This document shows positions 9,801 to 23,481 of a stretch of 64,000 nt of DNA, one piece after another (position 1 is the first letter of the stretch; each line of letters opens with the position of its first letter). This DNA is from Ilex aquifolium (Eukaryota; Streptophyta; Magnoliopsida; Aquifoliales; Aquifoliaceae). The stretch is from NCBI GenBank assembly GCA_951799425.1, contig OX637399.1, forward strand, positions 36,491,701-36,555,700, given 5' to 3'. The translations under genes were made by a program, and so were the position numbers. The notes beneath the pieces were generated by a model. That model ran no database searches, was not told where the DNA came from, and saw only the letters and a program-made list of their open reading frames with translations.

Positions 9801-11348
9801 TAAAGAATGGGAAATTACTTTTTTTTTCCTTGTGGAGGGGAATAACCAACTATACCAAACTTCCATCACAATTTCGAACTTGTTAGAAGATGAATCACCA
9901 ATTTTGATCTCAATATATTTGTTAGGGTTTCAAGTTCTCTTTGCAATGCCGTAAGTATTAGCTCAATCCGAGTTCGGGAGAAAGAGTTATGTCGGATATA
10001 ATATTTCATTTTAAAGGAGGATTACTTATTACACAAAACTTGCGTTACAATAGAGTCCATGCTAGAGGATTTTTCGTGACTTTTGATGTGAATGAAATGG
10101 TTAGGGATTGAAGAATTCTTTACAATGCCGCAAGAATCATCTTAATCAGAGACCGGAGCAAAAAGTTATGTCAGAAATACTGAAGATTGGGAAATTACTT
10201 TTTTTTGCCTTGTGGAGGGGAATGTCCAACTATACCAAACTTCCATCACAATTTCGAACTTGTTAGAAGATGAATCACCAATTTTGATCTCAATATATTG
10301 GTTTGGGTTTCAAGTTCTCTTTGCAATGCCGCAAGAATTAGCTCAATCCGAGTTCGGGAGAAAGAGTTATGTCGGATATAATATTTCATTTTAAAGGAGG
10401 ACTACTTATTACACAAAACTTGCGTTACAATAGAGCCCATGCTAGAGGATTTTTCATGACTTTTGATGTGAATAAAATGGTTAGGGATTGAAGAATTCTT
10501 TACAATGCCGCAAGAATCATCTTAATCAGAGACCGGAGCAAAAAGTTATGTCAGAAATACTAAAGATTGGGAAATTAGTTTTTTTTTTTCCTTGTGGAGG
10601 GGAATGGCCAACTATACCAAACTTCCATCTTCGAACTTGTTAGAAGATGAATCACCAATTTTGATCTCAATATATTGGTTAGGGTTTCAAGTTCTCATTG
10701 CAATGCCGCAAGAATTAGCTCAATCAGAGTTCGGGAGAAAAAGTTATGTCCGATATAATATTTCATTTTAAAGGAGGACTACTTATTACACAAAACTTGC
10801 ATTACAATAGAGCCCATGCTAGAGGATTTTTCATGACTTTTGATGTGAATAAAATGGTTAGGGATTGAAGAATTCTTTACAATGCCGCAAGAATCATCTT
10901 AATCAGAGACCGGAGCAAAAAGTTATGTCAGAAATACTAAAGAATGGGAAATTACTTTTTTTTTCCTTGTGGAGGGGAATAACCAACTATACCAAACTTC
11001 CATCACAATTTCGAACTTGTTAGAAGATGAATCACCAATTTTGATCTCAATATATTTGTTAGGGTTTCAAGTTCTCTTTGCAATGCCGTAAGTATTAGCT
11101 CAATCCGAGTTCGGGAGAAAGAGTTATGTCGGATATAATATTTCATTTTAAAGTAGGATTACTTATTACACAAAACTTGCGTTACAATAGAGGCCATGCT
11201 AGAGGATTTTTCGTGACTTTTGATGTGAATGAAATGGTTAGGGATTGAAGAATTCTTTACAATGCCGCAAGAATCATCTTAATCAGAGACCGGAGCAAAA
11301 AGTTATGTCAGAAATACTGAAGATTGGGAAATTACTTTTTTTTGCCTT
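6801..11348 (+). repeat. Hexamer HOR block, C2-homogenised (2274-bp period)
   Basis: Twelve monomers: A 6801, B1 7183, C2 7558, A 7938, Bh 8320, C2 8695, A 9075, B1 9457, C2 9832, A 10212, Bh 10594, C2 10969. Both C positions are C2 (GAATAACC, TTTCGTGAC), so C1 has been replaced. Bh is a hybrid with the B1 front (CTCAATATA) and B2 rear (GATGTGAATAAAATGG). The period from A 6801 to A 9075 to A 11349 is 2274 bp. Private changes include GACATTT near 7806, and AAGTAGG and GAGGCC in the last C2. Confidence 0.93.
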
Positions 11349-14300
11349 GTGGAGGGGAATGTCCAACTATACCAAACTTCCATCACAATTTCGAACTTGT
11401 TAGAAGATGAATCACCAATTTTGATCTCAATATATTGGTTTGGGTTTCAAGTTCTCTTTGCAATGCCGCAAGAATTAGCTCAATCCGAGTTCGGGAGAAA
11501 GAGTTATGTCGGATATAATATTTCATTTTAAAGGAGGACTACTTATTACACAAAACTTGCGTTACAATAGAGCCCATGCTAGAGGATTTTTCATGACTTT
11601 TGATGTGAATAAAATGGTTAGGGATTGAAGAATTCTTTACAATGCCGCAAGAATCATCTTAATCAGAGACCGGAGCAAAAAGTTATGTCAGAAATACTAA
11701 AGATTGGGAAATTAGTTTTTTTTTTTCCTTGTGGAGGGGAATGGCCAACTATACCAAACTTCCATCTTCGAACTTGTTAGAAGATGAATCACCAATTTTG
11801 ATCTCAATATATTGGTTAGGGTTTCAAGTTCTCATTGCAATGCCGCAAGAATTAGCTCAATCAGAGTTCGGGAGAAAAAGTTATGTCCGATATAATATTT
11901 CATTTTAAAGGAGGACTACTTATTACACAAAACTTGCATTACAATAGAGCCCATGCTAGAGGATTTTTCATGACTTTTGACGTGAATGAAATGGTTAGGG
12001 ATTGAAGAATTCTTTACAATGCCGCAAGAATCATCTTAATCAGAGACCGGAGCAAAAAGTTATGTCAGAAATACTAAAGAATGGGAAATTACTTTTTTTT
12101 TCCTTGTGGAGGGGAATGGCCAACTTTACCAAACTTCCATCACAATTTCGAACTTGTTAGAAGATGAATCACCAATTTTGATCTCAATATATTTGTTAGG
12201 GTTTCAAGTTCTCTTTGCAATGCCGTAAGTATTAGCTCAATCCGAGTTCGGGAGAAAGAGTTATGTCGGATATAATATTTCATTTTAAAGGAGGACTACT
12301 TATTACACAAAACTTGCGTTACAATAGAGTCCATGCTAGAGGATTTTTCATGACTTTTGATGTGAATGAAATGGTTAGGGATTGAAGAATTCTTTACAAT
12401 GCCGCAAGAATCATCTTAATCAGAGACCGGAGCAAAAAGTTATGTCAGAAATACTGAAGATTGGGAAATTACTTTTTTTTGCCTTGTGGAGGGGAATGTC
12501 CAACTATACCAAACTTCCATCACAATTTCGAACTTGTTAGAAGATGAATCACCAATTTTGATCTCAATATATTGGTTTGGGTTTCAAGTTCTCTTTGCAA
12601 TGCCGCAAGAATTAGCTCAATCCGAGTTCGGGAGAAAGAGTTATGTCGGATATAATATTTCATTTTAAAGGAGGACTACTTATTACACAAAACTTGCGTT
12701 ACAATAGAGCCCATGCTAGAGGATTTTTCATGACTTTTGATGTGAATAAAATGGTTAGGGATTGAAGAATTCTTTACAATGCCGCAAGAATCATCTTAAT
12801 CAGAGACCGGAGCAAAAAGTTATGTCAGAAATACTAAAGATTGGGAAATTAGTTTTTTTTTTTCCTTGTGGAGGGGAATGGCCAACTATACCAAACTTCC
12901 ATCTTCGAACTTGTTAGAAGATGAATCACCAATTTTGATCTCCATATATTGGTTAGGGTTTCAAGTTCTCATTGCAATGCCGCAAGAATTAGCTCAATCA
13001 GAGTTCGGGAGAAAAAGTTATGTCCGATATAATATTTCATTTTAAAGGAGGACTACTTATTACACAAAACTTGCATTACAATAGAGCCCATGCTAGAGGA
13101 TTTTTCATGACTTTTGACGTGAATGAAATGGTTAGGGATTGAAGAATTCTTTACAATGCCGCAAGAATCATCTTAATCAGAGACCGGAGCAAAAAGTTAT
13201 GTCAGAAATACTAAAGAATGGGAAATTACTTTTTTTTCCTTGTGGAGGGGAATGACCAACTATACCAAACTTCCATCACAATTTCGAACTTGTTAGAAGA
13301 TGAATCAACAATTTTGATCTCAATATATTTGTTAGGGTTTCAAGTTCTCTTTGCAATGTCGTAAGTATTAGCTCAATCCGAGTTCGGGAGAAAGAGTTAT
13401 GTCGGATATAATATTTCATTTTAAAGGAGGATTACTTATTACACAAAACTTGCGTTACAATAGAGTCCATGCTAGAGGATTTTTCATGACTTTTGATGTG
13501 AATGAAATGGTTAGGGATTGAAGAATTCTTTACAATGCCGCAAGAATCATCTTAATCAGAGACCGGAGCAAAAAGTTATGTCAGAAATACTGAAGATTGG
13601 GAAATTACTTTTTTTTGCCTTGTGGAGGGGAATGTCCAACTATACCAAACTTCCATCACAATTTCGAACTTGTTAGAAGATGAATCACCAATTTTGATCT
13701 CAATATATTGGTTTGGGTTTCAAGTTCTCTTTGCAATGCCGCAAGAATTAGCTCAATCCGAGTTCGGGAGAAAGAGTTATGTCGGATATAATATTTCATT
13801 TTAAAGGAGGACTACTTATTACACAAAACTTGCGTTACAATAGAGCCCATGCTAGAGGATTTTTCATGACTTTTGATGTGAATAAAATGGTTAGGGATTG
13901 AAGAATTCTTTACAATGCCGCAAGAATCATCTTAATCAGAGACCGGAGCAAAAAGTTATGTCAGAAATACTAAAGATTGGGAAATTAGTTTTTTTTTTTC
14001 CTTGTGGAGGGGAATGGCCAACTATACCAAACTTCCATCTTCGAACTTGTTAGAAGATGAATCACCAATTTTGATCTCAATATATTGGTTAGGGTTTCAA
14101 GTTCTCATTGCAATGCCGCAAGAATTAGCTCAATCAGAGTTCGGGAGAAAAAGTTATGTCCGATATAATATTTCATTTTAAAGGAGGACTACTTATTACA
14201 CAAAACTTGCATTACAATAGAGCCCATGCTAGAGGATTTTTCATGACTTTTGACGTGAATGAAATGGTTAGGGATTGAAGAATTCTTTACAATGCCGCAA

Positions 14301-17031
14301 GAATCATCTTAATCAGAGACCGGAGCAAAAAGTTATGTCAGAAATACTAAAGAATGGGAAATTACTTTTTTTTTCCTTGTGGAGGGGAATGGCCAACTTT
14401 ACCAAACTTCCATCACAATTTCGAACTTGTTAGAAGATGAATCACCAATTTTGATCTCAATATATTTGTTAGGGTTTCAAGTTCTCTTTGCAATGCCGTA
14501 AGTATTAGCTCAATCCGAGTTCGGGAGAAAGAGTTATGTCGGATATAATATTTCATTTTAAAGGAGGACTACTTATTACACAAAACTTGCGTTACAATAG
14601 AGTCCATGCTAGAGGATTTTTCATGACTTTTGATGTGAATGAAATGGTTAGGGATTGAAGAATTCTTTACAATTCCGCAAGAATCATCTTAATCAGAGAC
14701 CGGAGCAAAAAGTTATGTCAGAAATACTGAAGATTGGGAAATTACTTTTTTTTGCCTTGTGGAGGGGAATGTCCAACTATACCAAACTTCCATCACAATT
14801 TCGAACTTGTTAGAAGATGAATCACCAATTTTGATCTCAATATATTGGTTTGGGTTTCAAGTTCTCTTTGCAATGCCGCAAGAATTAGCTCAATCCGAGT
14901 TCGGGAGAAAGAGTTATGTCGGATATAATATTTCATTTTAAAGGAGGACTACTTATTACACAAAACTTGCGTTACAATAGAGCCCATGCTAGAGGATTTT
15001 TCATGACTTTTGATGTGAATAAAATGGTTAGGGATTGAAGAATTCTTTACAATGCCGCAAGAATCATCTTAATCAGAGACCGGAGCAAAAAGTTATGTCA
15101 GAAATACTAAAGATTGGGAAATTAGTTTTTTTTTTCCTTGTGGAGGGGAATGGCCAACTATACCAAACTTCCATCTTCGAACTTGTTAGAAGATGAATCA
15201 CCAATTTTGATCTCCATATATTGGTTAGGGTTTCAAGTTCTCATTGCAATGCCGCAAGAATTAGCTCAATCAGAGTTCGGGAGAAAAAGTTATGTCCGAT
15301 ATAATATTTCATTTTAAAGGAGGACTACTTATTACACAAAACTTGCATTACAATAGAGCCCATGCTAGAGGATTTCTCATGACTTTTGATGTGAATAAAA
15401 TGGTTAGGGATTGAAGAATTCTTTACAATGCCGCAAGAATCATCTTAATCAGAGACCGGAGCAAAAAGTTATGTCAGAAATACTAAAGAATGGGAAATTA
15501 CTTTTTTTTTCCTTGTGGAGGGGAATGACCAACTATACCAAACTTCCATCACAATTTCGAACTTGTTAGAAGATGAATCACCAATTTTGATCTCAATATA
15601 TTTGTTAGGGTTTCAAGTTCTCTTTGCAATGTCGTAAGTATTAGCTCAATCCGAGTTCGGGAGAAAGAGTTATGTCGGATATAATATTTCATTTTAAAGG
15701 AGGATTACTTATTACACAAAACTTGTGTTACAATAGAGTCCATGCTAGAGGATTTTTCATGACTTTTGATGTGAATGAAATGGTTAGGGATTGAAGAATT
15801 CTTTACAATGCCGCAAGAATCATCTTAATCAGAGACCGGAGCAAAAAGTTATGTCAGAAATACTGAAGATTGGGAAATTACTTTTTTTTGCCTTGTGGAG
15901 GGGAATGTCCAACTATACCAAACTTCCATCACAATTTCGAACTTGTTAGAAGATGAATCACCAATTTTGATCTCAATATATTGGTTTGGGTTTCAAGTTC
16001 TCTTTGCAATGCCGCAAGAATTAGCTCAATCCGAGTTCGGGAGAAAGAGTTATGTCGGATATAATATTTCATTTTAAAGGAGGACTACTTATTACACAAA
16101 ACTTGCGTTACAATAGAGCCCATGCTAGAGGATTTTTCATGACTTTTGATGTGAATAAAATGGTTAGGGATTGAAGAATTCTTTACAATGCCGCAAGAAT
16201 CATCTTAATCAGAGACCGGAGCAAAAAGTTATGTCAGAAATACTAAAGATTGGGAAATTAGTTTTTTTTTTTCCTTGTGGAGGGGAATGGCCAACTATAC
16301 CAAACTTCCATCTTCGAACTTGTTAGAAGATGAATCACCAATTTTGATCTCAATATATTGGTTAGGGTTTCAAGTTCTCATTGCAATGCCGCAAGAATTA
16401 GCTCAATCAGAGTTCGGGAGAAAAAGTTATGTCCGATATAATATTTCATTTTAAAGGAGGACTACTTATTACACAAAACTTGCATTACAATAGAGCCCAT
16501 GCTAGAGGATTTTTCATGACTTTTGACGTGAATGAAATGGTTAGGGATTGAAGAATTCTTTACAATGCCGCAAGAATCATCTTAATCAGAGACCGGAGCA
16601 AAAAGTTATGTCAGAAATACTAAAGAATGGGAAATTACTTTTTTTTTCCTTGTGGAGGGGAATGGCCAACTTTACCAAACTTCCATCACAATTTCGAACT
16701 TGTTAGAAGATGAATCACCAATTTTGATCTCAATATATTTGTTAGGGTTTCAAGTTCTCTTTGCAATGCCGTAAGTATTAGCTCAATCCGAGTTCGGGAG
16801 AAAGAGTTATGTCGGATATAATATTTCATTTTAAAGGAGGACTACTTATTACACAAAACTTGCGTTACAATAGAGTCCATGCTAGAGGATTTTTCATGAC
16901 TTTTGATGTGAATGAAATGGTTAGGGATTGAAGAATTCTTTACAATTCCGCAAGAATCATCTTAATCAGAGACCGGAGCAAAAAGTTATGTCAGAAATAC
17001 TGAAGATTGGGAAATTACTTTTTTTTGCCTT
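11349..17031 (+). repeat. Hexamer HOR block with C1/C3 alternation
   Basis: Fifteen monomers: A 11349, B1 11731, C1 12106, A 12486, B 12868, C3 13242, A 13622, B1 14004, C1 14379, A 14759, B2' 15140, C3 15515, A 15895, B1 16277, C1 16652. The monomer at 12868 combines the B2 mark CTCCATATA with the B1 mark GACGTG. The C3 copies begin GAATGACC and both have AATGTCGTAAG. B2' at 15140 introduces TTTCTCATG, which returns in many copies downstream. The period is about 2273 bp (A 12486 to A 14759). Confidence 0.93.
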
Positions 17032-17412
17032 GTGGAGGGGAATGTCCAACTATACCAAACTTCCATCACAATTTCGAACTTGTTAGAAGATGAATCACCA
17101 ATTTTGATCTCAATATATTTGTTAGGGTTTCAAGTTCTCTTTGCAATGCCGTAAGTATTAGCTCAATCCGAGTTCGGGAGAAAGAGTTATGTCGGATATA
17201 ATATTTCATTTTAAAGGAGGACTACTTATTACACAAAACTTGCGTTACAATAGAGTCCATGCTAGAGGATTTTTCATGACTTTTGATGTGAATGAAATGG
17301 TTAGGGATTGAAGAATTCTTTACAATTCCGCAAGAATCATCTTAATCAGAGACCGGAGCAAAAAGTTATGTCAGAAATACTAAAGATTGGGAAATTAGTT
17401 TTTTTTTTCCTT
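17032..17412 (+). repeat. A/C/A mosaic monomer
   Basis: This monomer occupies an A position and starts (GTCC near 17044) and ends (ACTAAAGATTGGG with ATTAG) as class A. Its middle is class C: TATTTG at 17120, GCCGTAAG, GTCCAT, GAATGAAATGG and AATTCCGC at 17337. The donor matches C1. A double exchange or gene-conversion tract of at least about 218 bp explains it. It is why A-specific bases are missing between the A copies at 15895 and 18168. Confidence 0.9.
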
Positions 17413-18167
17413 GTGGAGGGGAATGGCCAACTATACCAAACTTCCATCTTCGAACTTGTTAGAAGATGAATCACCAATTTTGATCTCCATATATTGGTTA
17501 GGGTTTCAAGTTATCATTGCAATGCCGCAAGAATTAGCTCAATCAGAGTTCGGGAGAAAAAGTTATGTCCGATATAATATTTCATTTTAAAGGAGGACTA
17601 CTTATTACACAAAACTTGCATTACAATAGAGCCCATGCTAGAGGATTTTTCATGACTTTTGATGTGAATAAAATGGTTAGGGATTGAAGAATTCTTTACA
17701 ATGCCGCAAGAATCATCTTAATCAGAGACCGGAGCAAAAAGTTATGTCAGAAATACTAAAGAATGGGAAATTACTTTTTTTTTCCTTGTGGAGGGGAATA
17801 ACCAACTATACCAAACTTCCATCACAATTTCGAACTTGTTAGAAGATGAATCACCAATTTTGATCTCAATATATTTGTTAGGGTTTCAAGTTCTCTTTGC
17901 AATGCCGTAAGTATTAGCTCAATCCGAGTTCGGGAGAAAGAGTTATGTCGGATATAATATTTCATTTTAAAGGAGGATTACTTATTACACAAAACTTGCG
18001 TTACAATAGAGTCCATGCTAGAGGATTTTTCGTGACTTTTGATGTGAATGAAATGGTTAGGGATTGAAGAATTCTTTACAATGCCGCAAGAATCATCTTA
18101 ATCAGAGACCGGAGCAAAAAGTTATGTCAGAAATACTGAAGATTGGGAAATTACTTTTTTTTGCCTT
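17413..18167 (+). repeat. B2-C2 pair completing the last regular hexamer
   Basis: B2 at 17413 (CTCCATATA, with a private TTATCATTGC) and C2 at 17788 (GAATAACC, TTTCGTGAC). With the mosaic monomer at 17032 they complete the final standard trimer before the heptamer region. Confidence 0.93.
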
Positions 18168-20824
18168 GTGGAGGGGAATGTCCAACTATACCAAACTTCC
18201 ATCACAATTTCGAACTTGTTAGAAGATGAATCACCAATTTTGATCTCAATATATTGGTTTGGGTTTCAAGTTCTCTTTGCAATGCCGCAAGAATTAGCTC
18301 AATCCGAGTTCGGGAGAAAGAGTTATGTCGGATATAATATTTCATTTTAAAGGAGGACTACTTATTACACAAAACTTGCGTTACAATAGAGCCCATGCTA
18401 GAGGATTTTTCATGACTTTTGATGTGAATAAAATGGTTAGGGATTGAAGAATTCTTTACAATGCCGCAAGAATCATCTTAATCAGAGACCGGAGCAAAAA
18501 GTTATGTCAGAAATACTAAAGATTGGGAAATTAGTTTTTTTTTTTCCTTGTGGAGGGGAATGGCCAACTATACCAAACTTCCATCTTCGAACTTGTTAGA
18601 AGATGAATCACCAATTTTGATCTCAATATATTGGTTAGGGTTTCAAGTTCTCATTGCAATGCCGCAAGAATTAGCTCAATCAGAGTTCGGGAGAAAAAGT
18701 TATGTCCGATATAATATTTCATTTTAAAGGAGGACTACTTATTACACAAAACTTGCATTACAATAGAGCCCATGCTAGAGGATTTTTCATGACTTTTGAC
18801 GTGAATGAAATGGTTAGGGATTGAAGAATTCTTTACAATGCCGCAAGAATCATCTTAATCAGAGACCGGAGCAAAAAGTTATGTCAGAAATACTAAAGAA
18901 TGGGAAATTACTTTTTTTTTCCTTGTGGAGGGGAATGGCCAACTTTACCAAACTTCCATCACAATTTCGAACTTGTTAGAAGATGAATCACCAATTTTGA
19001 TCTCAATATATTTGTTAGGGTTTCAAGTTCTCTTTGCAATGCCGTAAGTATTAGCTCAATCAGAGTTCGGGAGAAAAAGTTATGTCCGATATAATATTTC
19101 ATTTTAAAGGAGGACTACTTATTACACAAAACTTGCATTACAATAGAACCCATGCTAGAGGATTTTTCATGACTTTTGATGTGAATAAAATGGTTAGGGA
19201 TTGAAGAATTCTTTACAATGCCGCAAGAATCATCTTAATCAGAGACCGGAGCAAAAAGTTATGTCAGAAATACTAAAGAATGGGAAATTACTTTTTTTTT
19301 CCTTGTGGAGGGGAATAACCAACTATACCAAACTTCCATCACAATTTCGAACTTGTTAGAAGATGAATCACCAATTTTGATCTCAATATATTTGTTAGGG
19401 TTTCAAGTTCTCTTTGCAATGCCGTAAGTATTAGCTCAATCCGAGTTCGGGAGAAAGAGTTATGTCGGATATAATATTTCATTTTAAAGGAGGATTACTT
19501 ATTACACAAAACTTGCGTTACAATAGAGTCCATGCTAGAGGATTTTTCGTGACTTTTGATGTGAATGAAATGGTTAGGGATTGAAGAATTCTTTACAATG
19601 CCGCAAGAATCATCTTAATCAGAGACCGGAACAAAAAGTTATGTCAGAAATACTGAAGATTGGGAAATTACTTTTTTTTGCCTTGTGGAGGGGAATGTCC
19701 AACTATACCAAACTTCCATCACAATTTCGAACTTGTTAGAAGATGAATCACCAATTTTGATCTCAATATATTGGTTTGGGTTTCAAGTTCTCTTTGCAAT
19801 GCCGCAAGAATTAGCTCAATCCGAGTTCGGGAGAAAGAGTTATGTCGGATATAATATTTCATTTTAAAGGAGGACTACTTATTACACAAAACTTGCGTTA
19901 CAATAGAGCCCATGCTAGAGGATTTTTCATGACTTTTGATGTGAATAAAATGGTTAGGGATTGAAGAATTCTTTACAATGCCGCAAGAATCATGTTAATC
20001 AGAGACCGGAGCAAAAAGTTATGTCAGAAATACTAAAGAATGGGAAATTACTTTTTTTTTCCTTGTGGAGGGGAATGGCCAACTTTACCAAACTTCCATC
20101 ACAATTTCGAACTTGTTAGAAGATGAATCACCAATTTTGATCTCAATATATTTGTTAGGGTTTCAAGTTCTCTTTGCAATGCCGTAAGTATTAGCTCAAT
20201 CAGAGTTCGGGAGAAAAAGTTATGTCCGATATAATATTTCATTTTAAAGGAGGACTACTTATTACACAAAACTTGCATTACAATAGAACCCATGCTAGAG
20301 GATTTTTCATGACTTTTGATGTGAATAAAATGGTTAGGGATTGAAGAATTCTTTACAATGCCGCAAGAATCATCTTAATCAGAGACCGGAGCAAAAAGTT
20401 ATGTCAGAAATACTAAAGAATGGGAAATTACTTTTTTTTTCCTTGTGGAGGGGAATAACCAACTATACCAAACTTCCATCACAATTTCGAACTTGTTAGA
20501 AGATGAATCACCAATTTTGATCTCAATATATTTGTTAGGGTTTCAAGTTCTCTTTGCAATGCCGTAAGTATTAGCTCAATCCGAGTTCGGGAGAAAGAGT
20601 TATGTCGGATATAATATTTCATTTTAAAGGAGGATTACTTATTACACAAAACTTGCGTTACAATAGAGTCCATGCTAGAGGATTTTTCGTGACTTTTGAT
20701 GTGAATGAAATGGTTAGGGATTGAAGAATTCTTTACAATGCCGCAAGAATCATCTTAATCAGAGACCGGAGCAAAAAGTTATGTCAGAAATACTGAAGAT
20801 TGGGAAATTACTTTTTTTTGCCTT
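18168..20824 (+). repeat. Heptamer HOR, copy 1 (2657 bp)
   Basis: Order: A 18168, B1 18550, C1/B2 hybrid 18925, C2 19305, A' 19685, C1/B2 hybrid 20065, C2 20445. A' ends with the B1-type tail (AAAGAATGGG, ATTAC) and carries the private base in CATGTTAATC at 19994. The first C2 has the private GGAACAAAAAG. The order fits loss of DNA by crossing-over between C1 and B2 (making the hybrid) and between A and B1 (making A'), starting from the A-B1-C1-A-B2-C2 hexamer. Confidence 0.92.
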
Positions 20825-23481
20825 GTGGAGGGGAATGTCCAACTATACCAAACTTCCATCACAATTTCGAACTTGTTAGAAGATGAATCACCAATTTTGA
20901 TCTCAATATATTGGTTTGGGTTTCAAGTTCTCTTTGCAATGCCGCAAGAATTAGCTCAATCCGAGTTCGGGAGAAAGAGTTATGTCGGATATAATATTTC
21001 ATTTTAAAGGAGGACTACTTATTACACAAAACTTGCGTTACAATAGAGCCCATGCTAGAGGATTTTTCATGACTTTTGATGTGAATAAAATGGTTAGGGA
21101 TTGAAGAATTCTTTACAATGCCGCAAGAATCATCTTAATCAGAGACCGGAGCAAAAAGTTATGTCAGAAATACTAAAGATTGGGAAATTAGTTTTTTTTT
21201 TTCCTTGTGGAGGGGAATGGCCAACTATACCAAACTTCCATCTTCGAACTTGTTAGAAGATGAATCACCAATTTTGATCTCAATATATTGGTTAGGGTTT
21301 CAAGTTCTCATTGCAATGCCGCAAGAATTAGCTCAATCAGAGTTCGGGAGAAAAAGTTATGTCCGATATAATATTTCATTTTAAAGGAGGACTACTTATT
21401 ACACAAAACTTGCATTACAATAGAGCCCATGCTAGAGGATTTTTCATGACTTTTGACGTGAATGAAATGGTTAGGGATTGAAGAATTCTTTACAATGCCG
21501 CAAGAATCATCTTAATCAGAGACCGGAGCAAAAAGTTATGTCAGAAATACTAAAGAATGGGAAATTACTTTTTTTTTCCTTGTGGAGGGGAATGGCCAAC
21601 TTTACCAAACTTCCATCACAATTTCGAACTTGTTAGAAGATGAATCACCAATTTTGATCTCAATATATTTGTTAGGGTTTCAAGTTCTCTTTGCAATGCC
21701 GTAAGTATTAGCTCAATCAGAGTTCGGGAGAAAAAGTTATGTCCGATATAATATTTCATTTTAAAGGAGGACTACTTATTACACAAAACTTGCATTACAA
21801 TAGAACCCATGCTAGAGGATTTTTCATGACTTTTGATGTGAATAAAATGGTTAGGGATTGAAGAATTCTTTACAATGCCGCAAGAATCATCTTAATCAGA
21901 GACCGGAGCAAAAAGTTATGTCAGAAATACTAAAGAATGGGAAATTACTTTTTTTTTCCTTGTGGAGGGGAATAACCAACTATACCAAACTTCCATCACA
22001 ATTTCGAACTTGTTAGAAGATGAATCACCAATTTTGATCTCAATATATTTGTTAGGGTTTCAAGTTCTCTTTGCAATGCCGTAAGTATTAGCTCAATCCG
22101 AGTTCGGGAGAAAGAGTTATGTCGGATATAATATTTCATTTTAAAGGAGGATTACTTATTACACAAAACTTGCGTTACAATAGAGTCCATGCTAGAGGAT
22201 TTTTCGTGACTTTTGATGTGAATGAAATGGTTAGGGATTGAAGAATTCTTTACAATGCCGCAAGAATCATCTTAATCAGAGACCGGAACAAAAAGTTATG
22301 TCAGAAATACTGAAGATTGGGAAATTACTTTTTTTTGCCTTGTGGAGGGGAATGTCCAACTATACCAAACTTCCATCACAATTTCGAACTTGTTAGAAGA
22401 TGAATCACCAATTTTGATCTCAATATATTGGTTTGGGTTTCAAGTTCTCTTTGCAATGCCGCAAGAATTAGCTCAATCCGAGTTCGGGAGAAAGAGTTAT
22501 GTCGGATATAATATTTCATTTTAAAGGAGGACTACTTATTACACAAAACTTGCGTTACAATAGAGCCCATGCTAGAGGATTTTTCATGACTTTTGATGTG
22601 AATAAAATGGTTAGGGATTGAAGAATTCTTTACAATGCCGCAAGAATCATGTTAATCAGAGACCGGAGCAAAAAGTTATGTCAGAAATACTAAAGAATGG
22701 GAAATTACTTTTTTTTTCCTTGTGGAGGGGAATGGCCAACTTTACCAAACTTCCATCACAATTTCGAACTTGTTAGAAGATGAATCACCAATTTTGATCT
22801 CAATATATTTGTTAGGGTTTCAAGTTCTCTTTGCAATGCCGTAAGTATTAGCTCAATCAGAGTTCGGGAGAAAAAGTTATGTCCGATATAATATTTCATT
22901 TTAAAGGAGGACTACTTATTACACAAAACTTGCATTACAATAGAACCCATGCTAGAGGATTTTTCATGACTTTTGATGTGAATAAAATGGTTAGGGATTG
23001 AAGAATTCTTTACAATGCCGCAAGAATCATCTTAATCAGAGACCGGAGCAAAAAGTTATGTCAGAAATACTAAAGAATGGGAAATTACTTTTTTTTTCCT
23101 TGTGGAGGGGAATAACCAACTATACCAAACTTCCATCACAATTTCGAACTTGTTAGAAGATGAATCACCAATTTTGATCTCAATATATTTGTTAGGGTTT
23201 CAAGTTCTCTTTGCAATGCCGTAAGTATTAGCTCAATCCGAGTTCGGGAGAAAGAGTTATGTCGGATATAATATTTCATTTTAAAGGAGGATTACTTATT
23301 ACACAAAACTTGCGTTACAATAGAGTCCATGCTAGAGGATTTTTCGTGACTTTTGATGTGAATGAAATGGTTAGGGATTGAAGAATTCTTTACAATGCCG
23401 CAAGAATCATCTTAATCAGAGACCGGAGCAAAAAGTTATGTCAGAAATACTGAAGATTGGGAAATTACTTTTTTTTGCCTT
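20825..23481 (+). repeat. Heptamer HOR, copy 2 (2657 bp)
   Basis: Same order as copy 1: A 20825, B1 21207, C1/B2 21582, C2 21962, A' 22342, C1/B2 22722, C2 23102. The private marks recur in phase: CATGTTAATC at 22651 is exactly 2657 bp from its partner, and GGAACAAAAAG recurs in the first C2 only. I saw no difference from copy 1 by eye, which implies a very recent duplication. Confidence 0.92.
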
